Assembly (NCBI RefSeq): GCF_002013915.1
Contig: NZ_MBTF01000002.1
Location: 1 to 64,000 of the forward strand
DNA length: 64,000 bases
Source of the DNA: Mucilaginibacter pedocola
Lineage (GTDB): Bacteria; Bacteroidota; Bacteroidia; Sphingobacteriales; Sphingobacteriaceae
Direction of reading: 5' to 3'
Every line of letters begins with the position of its first letter. The stretch's first letter is position 1. The notes under the pieces were generated by a model, which made no database searches, was not told the DNA's origin, and saw only the letters and a list, made by a program, of their open reading frames with translations. This document shows positions 32,792 through 42,375 of this stretch, piece by piece. Made by a program: the position numbers and the translations under genes.

Positions 32792-35608
32792 ATGCCCAAA
32801 GATACCTCCATCAAATCCATCCTGATCATCGGCTCCGGCCCTATTATTATTGGCCAGGCATGCGAATTTGACTACGCAGGCTCGCAAGCCTCCCTTTCGC
32901 TTAAAGACGAAGGCATCACCGTAACCATTATTAACAGCAACCCCGCCACTATTATGACGGATAAGGTTATTGCCGATAATGTTTACCTGCTGCCCCTTAC
33001 CTGCGAAAGCATCGAGAAGATCCTTAACGAGCAGCAAATAGATGCTGTGTTGCCTACCATGGGCGGCCAAACGGCCCTCAACCTGTGTATAGAGGCAGAC
33101 GAGCGAGGCATCTGGAAAAAATACGGTGTTAAAATAGTAGGCGTTGATATTGCCGCTATAGAAAAAACCGAAAACCGCGAGGCCTTCCGCCAGCTGATGG
33201 TTGATATAGGCGTAGGTGTTGCTACTTCAAAAATTGCCAACTCTTTCCTTGAGGGTAAAGAGGCCGCACAGGATATCGGCTTCCCGCTGGTTATTCGCCC
33301 AAGCTACACGCTGGGTGGTAAAGGCGCAGGCTTTGTACACAAAAAAGAAGATTTCGACGCTGCTTTGAGCCGCGGCTTACAAGCATCGCCAACCCACGAG
33401 GTATTGGTAGAGCAAGCTGTTTTGGGCTGGAAAGAGTACGAGCTGGAGTTGCTGCGCGATAATAACGACAACGTAATTATCATTTGCTCTATCGAGAACT
33501 TCGACCCGATGGGTATACACACCGGCGACTCGATAACCGTGGCCCCGGCCATGACGCTGAGCGACCGTTGCTACCAGGAAATGCGCAACCAGGCCATCAA
33601 AATGATGCGCGCCATTGGTAACTTCGCTGGTGGCTGTAACGTACAGTTCTCGGTAAACCCGGCTAACGAAGAGATTATCGCTATCGAGATCAACCCTCGT
33701 GTATCGCGTTCATCGGCACTGGCATCAAAAGCTACCGGTTACCCAATTGCAAAAATTGCTGCCAAGCTGGCCATTGGTTACAATCTGGACGAGATAGAGA
33801 ACCAGATCACTAAAACTACTTCGGCATACTTCGAGCCTACGCTTGATTATGTTATTGTAAAGATCCCTCGCTGGAACTTTGATAAATTTAAAGGCGCTAA
33901 CCGCGAGCTTGGCCTAACGATGAAATCGGTAGGCGAAGTAATGGGTATAGGCCGCAGCTTCATCGAAGCTTTACAGAAAGCCTGCCAAAGCTTAGAGATT
34001 GGCCGCGCCGGCCTTGGTGCCGATGGCCGCCAAAGCCGCAACCTGGAAGAAATTATGCACAGCCTGGAAAAACCAAGCTGGGACAGGTTATTCCACATTT
34101 ACGATGCCATGAGCCTGGGTGTGCCTGTTGAATCTATCCGCAAGGCCACCAAGATCGATCGCTGGTTCCTTAACCAGATACAGGATGTGGTAAACATGGA
34201 GAACGAACTTCGCCGTTATTCACTGAATAATATTCCCGAAGATTTCTTCTTCACCCTTAAGCAAAAAGGCTTCTCGGATACCCAGATATCATACATACTG
34301 GGCAACGTAACCGAAGAAGAGGTTTATCAGCGCCGCAAGGCATTGGGCATACGCCGGGTATACAAAATGGTGGATACCTGCGCTGCCGAGTTTGCTGCAA
34401 AAACACCATACTACTACTCAACTTACGAAGGCGAGAACGAATCTATCGTATCCGATCGTAAAAAGATCATCGTATTAGGTTCGGGCCCTAACCGTATTGG
34501 CCAGGGTATCGAGTTCGATTACAGCTGCGTGCATGGCTTGCTGGCCGCTAAAGAAAGCGGTTTTGAGGCCATCATGGTTAACTGTAACCCCGAAACGGTT
34601 TCTACCGACTTTAACATGGCGGATAAACTGTACTTCGAGCCGGTTTATTGGGAGCACGTGCGCGAGATAATCGACCTGGAGCAGCCGGAGGGCGTTATCG
34701 TTCAGTTGGGCGGCCAAACCGCGCTGAAAATGGCCGAAAAACTGAGCCAGCACGGCATCAAAATTATCGGTACCGATTTCAACGATATGGATATTGCCGA
34801 AGACCGCGGCCGTTTCTCTGACCTGTTGAAAGACCTTGATATCCCATATCCTAAATATGGTGTTGCCGAAAGTGCTGAAGAAGCATTGAAAGTGGCCCAC
34901 GAAGTTGGTTACCCTGTGCTGGTACGCCCAAGCTACGTATTAGGCGGCCAGGGCATGAGCATTGTGATAAACGATGAAGACCTGGAGAAAGCGGTAGTTA
35001 ACCTGCTGAAAAACCTGCCAGGCAACCGCGTGCTGATCGACCACTTCCTGGATCGTGCTGCCGAAACCGAATCTGACTCTATCCACGATGGCGACGATGT
35101 ACACATTATTGGTATGATGGAGCACATTGAACCTGCCGGTATACACTCTGGCGACTCGTTCTCGGTACTGCCTCCGTTCGACCTGAGCGATACCGTTATT
35201 GAACAAATGGAACAATACACCGAAAAGATCGCACGTGCGTTGAACGTACGCGGTTTGCTGAACATCCAGTTCGCGGTGAAAAATGATAAAGTTTATGTGA
35301 TTGAAGCCAACCCGCGTGCATCGCGTACGGTACCTTTCATTGCAAAAGCTTACGATGTACCATACATTAACATTGCTGCCAAAGTAATGCTGGGTGTAGC
35401 CAAACTGAAAGATTTCACCATTGAGCGCAAGCTGTGGGGTTATGCCATTAAAGAGCCAATCTTCTCTTTTGATAAGTTCCCGGAAGTGAACAAAGAGCTG
35501 GGCCCTGAAATGAAATCGACCGGTGAGGCTATCAGGTTTATACCTAACCTGCAGGACCCGTATTTCAGGCATTTGTACAAAGAAAAATCAATGTACCTGA
35601 GCAAATAA
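32792..35608 (+). CDS. carB: Carbamoyl-phosphate synthase large subunit, lacking the MGS domain
   Basis: CarB makes carbamoyl phosphate for pyrimidine and arginine synthesis. The 938-residue protein has both ATP-grasp halves: SYTLGGKGAGF and IEINPRVSRSSALASKATG in the first, and SYVLGGQGMSIV and IEANPRASRTVPFIAKAYDVP in the second, with the oligomerisation domain between. It stops about 20 residues after the GPEMKSTGE motif, near E. coli residue 935. The C-terminal MGS-like allosteric domain (about 135 residues in E. coli), which binds UMP and ornithine, is therefore absent. carA is not adjacent; the gene has its own promoter. Confidence 0.95.
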   Translation: MPKDTSIKSILIIGSGPIIIGQACEFDYAGSQASLSLKDEGITVTIINSNPATIMTDKVIADNVYLLPLTCESIEKILNEQQIDAVLPTMGGQTALNLCIEADERGIWKKYGVKIVGVDIAAIEKTENREAFRQLMVDIGVGVATSKIANSFLEGKEAAQDIGFPLVIRPSYTLGGKGAGFVHKKEDFDAALSRGLQASPTHEVLVEQAVLGWKEYELELLRDNNDNVIIICSIENFDPMGIHTGDSITVAPAMTLSDRCYQEMRNQAIKMMRAIGNFAGGCNVQFSVNPANEEIIAIEINPRVSRSSALASKATGYPIAKIAAKLAIGYNLDEIENQITKTTSAYFEPTLDYVIVKIPRWNFDKFKGANRELGLTMKSVGEVMGIGRSFIEALQKACQSLEIGRAGLGADGRQSRNLEEIMHSLEKPSWDRLFHIYDAMSLGVPVESIRKATKIDRWFLNQIQDVVNMENELRRYSLNNIPEDFFFTLKQKGFSDTQISYILGNVTEEEVYQRRKALGIRRVYKMVDTCAAEFAAKTPYYYSTYEGENESIVSDRKKIIVLGSGPNRIGQGIEFDYSCVHGLLAAKESGFEAIMVNCNPETVSTDFNMADKLYFEPVYWEHVREIIDLEQPEGVIVQLGGQTALKMAEKLSQHGIKIIGTDFNDMDIAEDRGRFSDLLKDLDIPYPKYGVAESAEEALKVAHEVGYPVLVRPSYVLGGQGMSIVINDEDLEKAVVNLLKNLPGNRVLIDHFLDRAAETESDSIHDGDDVHIIGMMEHIEPAGIHSGDSFSVLPPFDLSDTVIEQMEQYTEKIARALNVRGLLNIQFAVKNDKVYVIEANPRASRTVPFIAKAYDVPYINIAAKVMLGVAKLKDFTIERKLWGYAIKEPIFSFDKFPEVNKELGPEMKSTGEAIRFIPNLQDPYFRHLYKEKSMYLSK

Positions 35609-35643
35609 TTTGGCATTCGTTTTGCGAATTTCAAAGATATGTT

Positions 35644-35672
35644 GTTTATTGCATGCCATTAATGCAATAAAC
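35644..35672. repeat. Hairpin downstream of carB
   Basis: A perfect 11-bp stem (GTTTATTGCAT with ATGCAATAAAC) with a 7-nt loop, 36 bp past the carB stop and 26 bp before the next TTG start. No T-run is present. It may end carB mRNA or be part of the next gene's leader. Confidence 0.5.
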
Positions 35673-35697
35673 GAAGGTTTAATTTAGTTATATCGTA

Positions 35698-36396
35698 TTG
35701 AAACTGAACGTTAAGAACGCCACCCCTTCGGCGTATAATTTAAACAATGTTGATGCTGACGAGATCAGCGATGTGTTAGTTAAGATAGAAAAGTCGTTCG
35801 ATATTGCTTTTTGCGACGACGACCTGAAAGAGGCAAAAACCTTCGGCGCCCTGTGCGACGTAGTGGTTGCCAAAGTAAAACAAACACATGCCGACAGCTG
35901 CACTACGCAGCAGGCCTTCTACAAATTGCGCAGCGCTATAAACGCCCGTAATCCGGATGAAAAATACCTGGTAAAGCCACAAACTAAGCTTTGCGACCTT
36001 TTCCCGCGCGATAACCGTATAGAGGTTGTAGCTGATATAGAAGCAGAGATGGGTTTTCATATGAACCTGTTGCAACCAAAACCCTGGATAGTGTGGACAT
36101 TCGGTTTACTATTGGTGGCATCTATCGCCCTGTTTTGGGTAAATAGTACCATAGCTACATTGGCCTTAATTGTTTCTATTGCAGGCTTAAGGCTTGCCGG
36201 CCGCTTTGGTAAAGAACTAAAAGTTAAAACAGTTGGCGATCTGGCCGAAAAAATTGCCCGCGAGCACTATCTTAAATGCCGTCGCGACGCATCGAGCGTT
36301 AACCGCGCCGAAGTAGTGCAAAAGGTAAAAGACCTTTTTGCCCGCGATCTGGCCCTCGAGCCATCTGCTTTAACTAAAGAAGCAAGGTTTGCGTAA
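35698..36396 (+). CDS. Membrane protein with acyl-carrier-like ends, function unknown
   Basis: A 232-residue protein read from TTG. Residues about 20-62 (DEISDVLVKIEKSFDI...TFGALCDVVVAKV) have the helix pattern of an acyl carrier protein, but the phosphopantetheine DSL serine site is replaced by DDLK. Two membrane helices follow (about 128-165). The C-terminal part again shows ACP-like helices, TVGDLAEKIA, then EVVQKVKDLFARDLALEPSALTKEARF, which stops at the point where an ACP would continue. The residue numbers are approximate. I know of no established function. Confidence 0.65.
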   Translation: MKLNVKNATPSAYNLNNVDADEISDVLVKIEKSFDIAFCDDDLKEAKTFGALCDVVVAKVKQTHADSCTTQQAFYKLRSAINARNPDEKYLVKPQTKLCDLFPRDNRIEVVADIEAEMGFHMNLLQPKPWIVWTFGLLLVASIALFWVNSTIATLALIVSIAGLRLAGRFGKELKVKTVGDLAEKIAREHYLKCRRDASSVNRAEVVQKVKDLFARDLALEPSALTKEARFA

Positions 36397-36425
36397 GTAA
36401 ACAAAGAATTAAATAAATATTCTAT

Positions 36426-36457
36426 AGCGATGGGTTTCAAACCCATCGCTTTTTTTT
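36426..36457 (+). terminator. Strong Rho-independent terminator
   Basis: A perfect inverted repeat (36426-36437 with 36439-36450) followed by eight Ts, 30 bp past the stop of the ACP-like membrane gene. A CAAACTGACAACTGC repeat fragment follows at 36472-36499. Confidence 0.92.
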
Positions 36458-36501
36458 GAATCGACTTTTCTGCAAACTGACAACTGCCTACTGCAAACCG
36501 G

Positions 36502-36975
36502 TTACTTATCCACCATTAATCCTCTCACCTCAAAGGCCAGCCGCTGTTTTGGGTTCGCATTTACCATATGTTGTTTCTTGCCAACAACCGTATCGCCGGC
36601 AAAATGCTGCATATCATCGGCAATAAATTGCTTTTGAGCCACGCCTTCTATAATAACCACCCGGCCGCGAAGAGCTTTGGGTAAACTGATATTGTAATTC
36701 TTAAAATGGGCGGCAATAACTTTCCCTTTGCCGCCGTCTATTTCGAACCAGCCGCCTTTGCTTTTGGTTACGCGTATAATTTTGCCACGTATGGCTGTGG
36801 TGACACGTGTTTTTTTGGCCATAGACGGCTCGAGCTGTTCTGCAGCTATGGGGCCGATATCATTTGGTTTGATACCGAACACCGTACCATGCGGCAGCGG
36901 AGGCGGCGTTTGGGCAAAGCCTGCAAATATGAACAAGCTCATCCATAAAATAATTATACCCTTTAGTATACGCAT
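36502..36975 (-). CDS. Exported DUF4920-like protein
   Basis: This 157-residue protein has a signal peptide (MRILKGIIILWMSLFIFAGFAQ). The core pattern GKIIRVTKSKGGWFEIDGGKGKVIAAHFKNYNISLPKAL...GRVVIIEGVAQ looks like an OB-fold domain of the DUF4920 type, and the QHMVNANPKQRLAFEVRGLMV ending fits. The family often has a Cys in the K-x-C-W motif; here it reads KGGWF, so that Cys is missing. No function is established. Confidence 0.7.
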   Translation of the reverse strand: MRILKGIIILWMSLFIFAGFAQTPPPLPHGTVFGIKPNDIGPIAAEQLEPSMAKKTRVTTAIRGKIIRVTKSKGGWFEIDGGKGKVIAAHFKNYNISLPKALRGRVVIIEGVAQKQFIADDMQHFAGDTVVGKKQHMVNANPKQRLAFEVRGLMVDK

Positions 36976-37042
36976 AGTAAATTAACATCCGTTGTAAGCC
37001 TTAGTTTGTACAATTAAGGCGGATCAATGATATTTGTAACCA

Positions 37043-37666
37043 TTGAAAAAGAAACAGGATATAAAACGGGTATTGCTATCCCGTTACCAACACGAATTTA
37101 TTGAGGCAGGTTGCGATGAAGCCGGCCGTGGCTGCCTTGCGGGCCCGGTATTTGCCGCGGCGGTAATATTGCCCAATGATTTCGAACATAAACTACTCAA
37201 CGATTCTAAGCAGCTATCGGAAGAGGTACGGTATGAGCTAAGGGCCGAGATAGAACAACGTGCCATTGCCCATGCGGTAGCCTGGTGCGATAACCACGAG
37301 ATAGACCAGATCAATATCCTCAATGCTTCTTTCCTGGCCATGCACCGTGCTATTGCCAAACTGCATCTGGAGCCGCAGTTTCTCATCATCGATGGTAACC
37401 GATTTAACAAATACGGCACTACGCCACACGCCTGTATCATTGAGGGCGACGGTAAATACTTCAGCATTGCGGCGGCATCTATATTGGCCAAAACCTACCG
37501 CGACGATTACATGAAGCAAATTGCCGCCGAGCACCCCGAATACAACTGGCACAGCAATAAAGGTTACCCCACAACTGGCCACCGTAAAACCGTGCTTGAG
37601 CTGGGGCATACGCCATACCATCGTAAAACTTTCCGCATTACCGATCCGCAGTTGAGTATTTTTTAG
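37043..37666 (+). CDS. rnhB: Ribonuclease HII
   Basis: RNase HII cleaves RNA in RNA-DNA hybrids and single ribonucleotides in DNA. The 207-residue protein from a TTG start has the catalytic D25-E26 in GCDEAGRGCLAGPV, Asp in FLIIDGNRF and the SNKGYPTTGHR block. The nearby ATG at 37027 is out of frame, which supports TTG. Only 60 bp separate it from the glycosyltransferase gene. Confidence 0.95.
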   Translation: MKKKQDIKRVLLSRYQHEFIEAGCDEAGRGCLAGPVFAAAVILPNDFEHKLLNDSKQLSEEVRYELRAEIEQRAIAHAVAWCDNHEIDQINILNASFLAMHRAIAKLHLEPQFLIIDGNRFNKYGTTPHACIIEGDGKYFSIAAASILAKTYRDDYMKQIAAEHPEYNWHSNKGYPTTGHRKTVLELGHTPYHRKTFRITDPQLSIF

Positions 37667-37674
37667 CGTGCCAA

Positions 37675-37705
37675 TTGCTAAACCGTAGGGCGTTTGATAA
37701 CTTTG
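37675..37705 (+). promoter_or_regulatory. Promoter of the GT4 glycosyltransferase
   Basis: TTG (37675-37677), a 20-nt spacer and TAACTTTG (37698-37705) match the Bacteroidota consensus. It lies inside the upstream part of the open frame, and so argues for the later TTG start at 37727. Confidence 0.65.
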
Positions 37706-37726
37706 AGCGAACCAATTACCGTAGCT

Positions 37727-38923
37727 TTGAGGATACTGATATTAACCCACCGCGTGCCATTCCCGCAGAATGGCGGGTACCCAATTGTGGTAGGCAATAC
37801 CATAAAGGGGCTAATTGCGCAGGGGCATCAGGTATCGCTCATCAGCATCAACGTAAAAAACCAATCCGACAAAGTACACGAGCCCGATGCCCTGCTTAGC
37901 AAAATAAGCTATACCGAATATGCTATTGATACCCGCCTAACGGCTGTGGAATTTGTAAGCAACTTGTTCACCAAAAACCCTTATAATATTGATAAGTATT
38001 ACAATGCCGGATTCGAGAAGCTGTTAGTGCAAAATCTGAAAGATAACGCCTACGACATCATTCAACTGGAGGGTTTATTTGTGGCGCCTTACCTTGACGC
38101 TATCCGCAAAAGCACCCGAGCCAAAGTAATTTACCGTGCACACAATATTGAGCATTTAGTTTGGAAGCGGCTTGCCCGCCAAAAAGGCGACCCTGTTAAA
38201 AAATGGTACCTTAACCAATTGGCCCGCCGTGTAAAACGTTACGAGTTGGAAATGCTGGCGCAATTTGATGGCATAGTTGCTTTTACCCCGCAAGATGAGG
38301 ATGCTATCCGCTCGTATGGCATCAGCCTGCCTGTGCAGGTACTACCCATCGGGATTGACCTGGCGATGTACCGCCCCGTAACGGAAAAGACAGAACCCAC
38401 CAGCCTTTTCTTTTTAGGATCGTTAGATTGGCTGCCCAACCGCGAGGGGATAGAATGGTTTTTAGACAACTTCCATAAAGAGATCGTCGACGGCGAGCTA
38501 AAAGTGAAGTTCTACTTAGCCGGAAACGCCATCCCTGAAGATTTTGACGAGTATGAAGTGCCCGGCAAAGTATTTATACAGGGCGAGGTGGATGATGCGC
38601 TGGAATTTGTGAACAGCAAATCGGTAATGATTGTTCCTATGCTTACCGGCGGCGGTATGCGCGTGAAAATAGTAGAGGGCATGGCGATGCAGAAGTGCAT
38701 TATATCTACCGCCTTAGGGGCAGAGGGCATCAACTTTGCCGATGGTAAAAATATTATGATCGCTAATGACGCCGACGAGTTTTACCATGCCATAACCCGT
38801 TGCATGGCCGATGAAGAACATTGCCGCACTATTGGCCGTAATGCCCGGCTGCTGGTTGAGCAGCAGCACGATGTACAGGCCGTAACGCAAGGGTTGCTAA
38901 GCTTTTACGCCACCATCATCTAA
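37727..38923 (+). CDS. Glycosyltransferase family 4
   Basis: A GT-B fold sugar transferase of about 398 residues starting [19 protein letters not shown]. Motifs include [37 protein letters not shown] and the donor-binding [18 protein letters not shown]. It probably adds sugars to a cell-surface glycan. The exact linkage is unknown and there is no polysaccharide cluster here. The open frame starts at 37694, but the promoter lies between the two possible starts. Confidence 0.88.
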   Translation: MRILILTHRVPFPQNGGYPIVVGNTIKGLIAQGHQVSLISINVKNQSDKVHEPDALLSKISYTEYAIDTRLTAVEFVSNLFTKNPYNIDKYYNAGFEKLLVQNLKDNAYDIIQLEGLFVAPYLDAIRKSTRAKVIYRAHNIEHLVWKRLARQKGDPVKKWYLNQLARRVKRYELEMLAQFDGIVAFTPQDEDAIRSYGISLPVQVLPIGIDLAMYRPVTEKTEPTSLFFLGSLDWLPNREGIEWFLDNFHKEIVDGELKVKFYLAGNAIPEDFDEYEVPGKVFIQGEVDDALEFVNSKSVMIVPMLTGGGMRVKIVEGMAMQKCIISTALGAEGINFADGKNIMIANDADEFYHAITRCMADEEHCRTIGRNARLLVEQQHDVQAVTQGLLSFYATII

Positions 38924-38948
38924 ACAGCGGCTTTTACAGCTATTTTAG

Positions 38949-38956
38949 TACTTTTG
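38949..38956 (+). promoter_or_regulatory. -7 box TACTTTTG of gcvT
   Basis: An exact TAnnTTTG match, 20 nt upstream of the gcvT ATG. Confidence 0.55.
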
Positions 38957-38976
38957 CTGCGCGACAAACAACGATC

Positions 38977-40056
38977 ATGAAAAACACCGCACTAACACAA
39001 GTACACACCCAATTGGGTGCTAAAATGGTTCCTTTTGCCGGCTACAACATGCCGGTACAATATACAGGCGTAAATGCCGAACACGAAACCGTACGCAAAG
39101 GCGTGGGCGTGTTCGATGTAAGCCACATGGGCGAATTTATTTTGAAAGGCGAGAACGCCCTGGCCCTGATACAAAAAGTTACCAGCAACGATGCTTCTAA
39201 ACTATACGATGGCAAAGTGCAATACTCTTGCCTGCCAAACCAGGATGGCGGCATTGTTGATGACCTGCTGGTTTACCGTATTGACGAGAAAACCTACATG
39301 CTGGTAGTAAATGCCTCTAACATTGAGAAAGACTGGAACTGGATATCAAAATTCAATACCGACGGTGTAGAGATGAAAGATATCAGCGACCGTACTTCGC
39401 TGCTGGCCATCCAAGGCCCTAAAGCTGCGGATGCCCTGCAAAGCCTAACCGATATCGACCTGGCTTCGATGGAATACTATACTTTCAAAAAAGGCACTTT
39501 CGCGGGCATCAATAACGTGGTAGTATCAGCAACCGGTTATACCGGTGCAGGTGGTTTTGAGATATACTTTGATAACGAGCACGCCGAATTTATTTGGGAT
39601 GAAGTATTTAAAGCCGGCGAGCCCTTCGGCATAAAGCCTATTGGCCTGGCAGCGCGCGATACCCTGCGTTTAGAGATGGGTTTCTGCCTGTACGGTAACG
39701 ATATAGACGATACCACGTCGCCATTGGAAGCCGGACTGGGCTGGGTAACCAAATTCAGCAAGGAGTTTACTAACTCAGAGGCATTACAGGCACAAAAAGC
39801 AGCCGGCGTTAGCCAAAAACTGGTAGGTTTTGAAATGATAGACCGCGGTATCCCCCGCCACGATTACGCCATTGTAGATGCCGATGGCAACAACATAGGC
39901 CGCGTAACATCGGGCACACAATCGCCATCGCTGCAAAAAGCAATAGGCTTGGGTTACGTGAAGAATGAATTCGCTAAAGAAGGCTCGGAAATTTTCATCC
40001 TCATCCGCGATAACAAGATAAAAGCCAAGGTGGTAAAACCGCCGTTTTATAAATAG
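38977..40056 (+). CDS. gcvT: Aminomethyltransferase (glycine cleavage T protein)
   Basis: GcvT transfers the methylene group from the H-protein to tetrahydrofolate in glycine cleavage. The 359-residue protein contains [51 protein letters not shown] and [12 protein letters not shown], all family marks. Other gcv genes are not adjacent. comB follows, with a palindromic repeat spanning the junction. Confidence 0.96.
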   Translation: MKNTALTQVHTQLGAKMVPFAGYNMPVQYTGVNAEHETVRKGVGVFDVSHMGEFILKGENALALIQKVTSNDASKLYDGKVQYSCLPNQDGGIVDDLLVYRIDEKTYMLVVNASNIEKDWNWISKFNTDGVEMKDISDRTSLLAIQGPKAADALQSLTDIDLASMEYYTFKKGTFAGINNVVVSATGYTGAGGFEIYFDNEHAEFIWDEVFKAGEPFGIKPIGLAARDTLRLEMGFCLYGNDIDDTTSPLEAGLGWVTKFSKEFTNSEALQAQKAAGVSQKLVGFEMIDRGIPRHDYAIVDADGNNIGRVTSGTQSPSLQKAIGLGYVKNEFAKEGSEIFILIRDNKIKAKVVKPPFYK

Positions 40057-40067
40057 CCTGCATAGCT

Positions 40068-40162
40068 CAGGCCCCTAACCCCCTGAAGGGGGAACAGAAT
40101 TTGAAATAATGACTGACCAAAATAAAACTTCTGCTCCCCCTTCAGGGGGTCGGGGGGCCGGG
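40068..40162. repeat. CCCCCTGAAGGGGG palindrome extending into comB
   Basis: Left arm 40068-40099 and right arm about 40129-40162 are complementary. The comB ATG (40109) lies in the loop and the right arm is translated as residues 8-18. Same class as 47045-47207, 55352-55470 and 56245-56273. Confidence 0.85.
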
Positions 40163-40873
40163 TTTGCACTCGACGTTTGCCTCTCCCCCGCGCTTATCCC
40201 GCTATATAAAGTATCCGGCTACATCGTAGTGGTGATCGATATTTTCCGCGCAACATCTTCTATCTGCTACGGTATCGAAAATGGCGCGGAAGCCATTATC
40301 CCGGTATCGGAAGTAGAAGAATGTGCCGCTTACCGCGAAAAGGGCTTAGACTACCTTTTAGCGGCCGAACGTAACGGCGAAGTGGTTGAAGGCTTTGATT
40401 TTGGTAACTCTCCATTCTCTTACACCGCCGAAAAAGTAGCGGGGAAAACCGTTGTGCTTACTACTACCAATGGCACGCACGCCCTGCATCTATCTCGAAG
40501 CGCAAAGCGTATTGTTATTGGCTCGTTCCTTAACCTTACATCGCTTTGCAACTGGCTAAAAACGCAGAACGAAAACATACTGCTGGTATGTGCAGGCTGG
40601 AAAAACAACTTCAACCTGGAAGATACCTTATTCGCGGGTGCGGTTATCGAACAGCTAAAAGGCGAAGGTTACATACTGGACGACCCGTCTATCGCCGCTA
40701 ATGATCTCTTTCAGTTAGGCAAAAGCGATATCCCCCAATACCTCAGCAAAACATCGCACGGCGAACGCTTGAAAAAACTGGGTATTGAAAAAGATATCGC
40801 TTTTTGTTTACAGGTGGATCTGACTACCGCCATACCGGTTCTTGATGGCGAGAAGCTGGTGAAGTTGGCTTAG
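40109..40873 (+). CDS. comB: 2-phosphosulfolactate phosphatase family protein, repeat-derived N-terminus
   Basis: The 254-residue protein matches ComB, with IDVFRATS-like VVIDIFRATSSICYG, GNSPFSYTAEKV, TTTNGTHAL and CAGWKNNFNLEDTLFAG. In methanogens ComB dephosphorylates phosphosulfolactate for coenzyme M; in Bacteroidota it may act in sulfonate or capnine-type sulfonolipid metabolism (inference). The family normally begins near LDVCLSPALIPLY. Here the first 18-19 residues, including SAPPSGGRGAG, come from a palindromic repeat, and no other in-frame start codon exists before the conserved part. The stop overlaps that of the convergent DUF4349 gene. Confidence 0.85.
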   Translation: MTDQNKTSAPPSGGRGAGFALDVCLSPALIPLYKVSGYIVVVIDIFRATSSICYGIENGAEAIIPVSEVEECAAYREKGLDYLLAAERNGEVVEGFDFGNSPFSYTAEKVAGKTVVLTTTNGTHALHLSRSAKRIVIGSFLNLTSLCNWLKTQNENILLVCAGWKNNFNLEDTLFAGAVIEQLKGEGYILDDPSIAANDLFQLGKSDIPQYLSKTSHGERLKKLGIEKDIAFCLQVDLTTAIPVLDGEKLVKLA

Positions 40874-41823
40874 GCGGCTTTAGCCAATTTGCGGCGTTTG
40901 CGCCAGCGTTTTATAAACAGGTACAGCGCAAATATCACGATCAAATACGGCCATAACGATAGGATACCGAAGAACAGCTCTTGCAGCAGACTTAACCCGC
41001 TTTCCAGTGCCTTCATTATTTTATAGCCGAAACCTACGCTCGTTTCTACCTGCGAGGGGCGCTCGGTGTAAAACTTAATGGTCAACGAGCTGTAGGCAAC
41101 CTGTTTGTTCAGGTAATTTAGCTGCCCTTGATTTGATTCTATATCGGCCCTTATGCCGGCAAGCTTGTTCTCAATCTCCAGCATTTCTGATATTTTGGAA
41201 GCTCGCTTTAAGAGTTCGAGGTAGCGTTTCTCCAATACAAGCTTATTGTCTAACCGGGTTTTGGTATCGATATACTCGGTGGTTACATCACGTATGCTGA
41301 TATTTTTGCTATCTATCTTTGTTGCGGTAGAGGATACCGAGCCCAGGAAAGTATCGAAATTAGCAGCCGGAATTTTAATATCCAGTTGGTATTCCTTTCT
41401 ACCATAAGAGCCATCGTCGGTCTCCTGGTCCGACTGGATGTAGCCTTTTAATTTTTTCAAAGAGGCGATGATCTGCTGCCGGGTGGCTTTCACATCGGCT
41501 GTCTCGAAGCTGATATCACCTTCTTTAATTATTTTTTGAGCAACGTCCCCTTTCTGAGTCTTCCGGGTGTTTATTTCACTCTCATCTACTTTAACGTCGG
41601 CATCTGCCTCGCTGTCTCCCACAAACTCGGGTTGAGTTTCAACGCTCGTGTAAATTTCGTCGTCATTTTTTTCGGCTGGTGGTGCCATTGACACGTCCAT
41701 GACCTTGGGTTTTTCAGCTGTAACATCGCCTATGGTTACCGAGTGTATCTTGTCGTCGCCCTTGTTTTTGCAGCTGGCGGAAACCAACAGTACTGTAGTA
41801 AAAAACAAAAAATAAGCTTTCAT
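40870..41823 (-). CDS. DUF4349 lipoprotein with coiled coil and C-terminal anchor
   Basis: A 317-residue protein with a lipoprotein signal (LVSASCKNKG), an acidic linker and the DUF4349 core. That core has GDISFETADVKATRQQI, a long coiled coil around 190-260 (LVLEKRYLELLKRASKISEMLEIENKL), a C-terminal membrane helix near 285-305 and a basic tail. The family has no known function. It lies downstream of the mazG gene on the same strand. Confidence 0.85.
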   Translation of the reverse strand: MKAYFLFFTTVLLVSASCKNKGDDKIHSVTIGDVTAEKPKVMDVSMAPPAEKNDDEIYTSVETQPEFVGDSEADADVKVDESEINTRKTQKGDVAQKIIKEGDISFETADVKATRQQIIASLKKLKGYIQSDQETDDGSYGRKEYQLDIKIPAANFDTFLGSVSSTATKIDSKNISIRDVTTEYIDTKTRLDNKLVLEKRYLELLKRASKISEMLEIENKLAGIRADIESNQGQLNYLNKQVAYSSLTIKFYTERPSQVETSVGFGYKIMKALESGLSLLQELFFGILSLWPYLIVIFALYLFIKRWRKRRKLAKAA

Positions 41824-41937
41824 AATAATGTGGTTTAGTTTATCAATAAACGTTAAAACCCATTATTATATTGCGCCGATTTTTAATTTAACCAAATTAT
41901 ATTTTGATAATTTATTTTAAAGAGTATAAAATACCTC

Positions 41938-42264
41938 CTATTTCAATTTTTCATTATTTTTATGCCGTTCGGCATCGCGGATGTTCTTCTTCTCCATGTT
42001 CTTCTCCAAGGCATCAGTAAGGTCTATTCCGGTTTGGTTAGCCAGGCATATCAGCACAAAAAGCACATCGGCCATTTCGTCGGCCAGGTTAACTTCTTTA
42101 TCCAATTTTTTAAAGGATTGTTCGCCGTATTGCCTCGCCATTATACGGGCCACTTCGCCCACTTCTTCCATCAGCATGGCAGTATTGGTAAGTTCATTAA
42201 AATAACGAACACCGGTGGTTTTTATCCAGTTATCAACGAGGGTTTGGGCTTCTTTAATAGTCAT
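41938..42264 (-). CDS. MazG-like nucleotide pyrophosphohydrolase
   Basis: This 108-residue all-alpha NTP-PPase has the metal-binding acidic motifs EEVGEVAR (33-40) and DEMADVLFVLICLAN. Members remove damaged or excess nucleotides. It is a single MazG unit. The left arm of the inverted repeat that encloses the GxxExxY gene starts immediately upstream of its ATG. Confidence 0.9.
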   Translation of the reverse strand: MTIKEAQTLVDNWIKTTGVRYFNELTNTAMLMEEVGEVARIMARQYGEQSFKKLDKEVNLADEMADVLFVLICLANQTGIDLTDALEKNMEKKNIRDAERHKNNEKLK

Positions 42265-42266
42265 GC

Positions 42267-42320
42267 TTTTTTTGAGTGAACACGAATGAACTCGAACGAC
42301 GCGAATTTCACGAATTAATT
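42267..42320. repeat. Left inverted repeat flanking the GxxExxY gene
   Basis: About 52 nt complementary to 42808-42857 with roughly seven mismatches. The outer end is TTTTTGAGTGAACACGAATG and the inner end GAATTTCACGAATTA. It begins 2 nt upstream of the mazG start codon. Confidence 0.9.
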
Positions 42321-42375
42321 TGCAAACTCATTAAATTAAATAAGAGGAAATTATGCCAATTACATGCTTGGCTGA

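Noticed and set aside
34940..35572. Long open frame antisense to the 3' part of carB (210 codons)
   Set aside because: It lies wholly opposite strongly conserved carB codons, has no promoter or start context, and its residue composition is that of a shadow frame.
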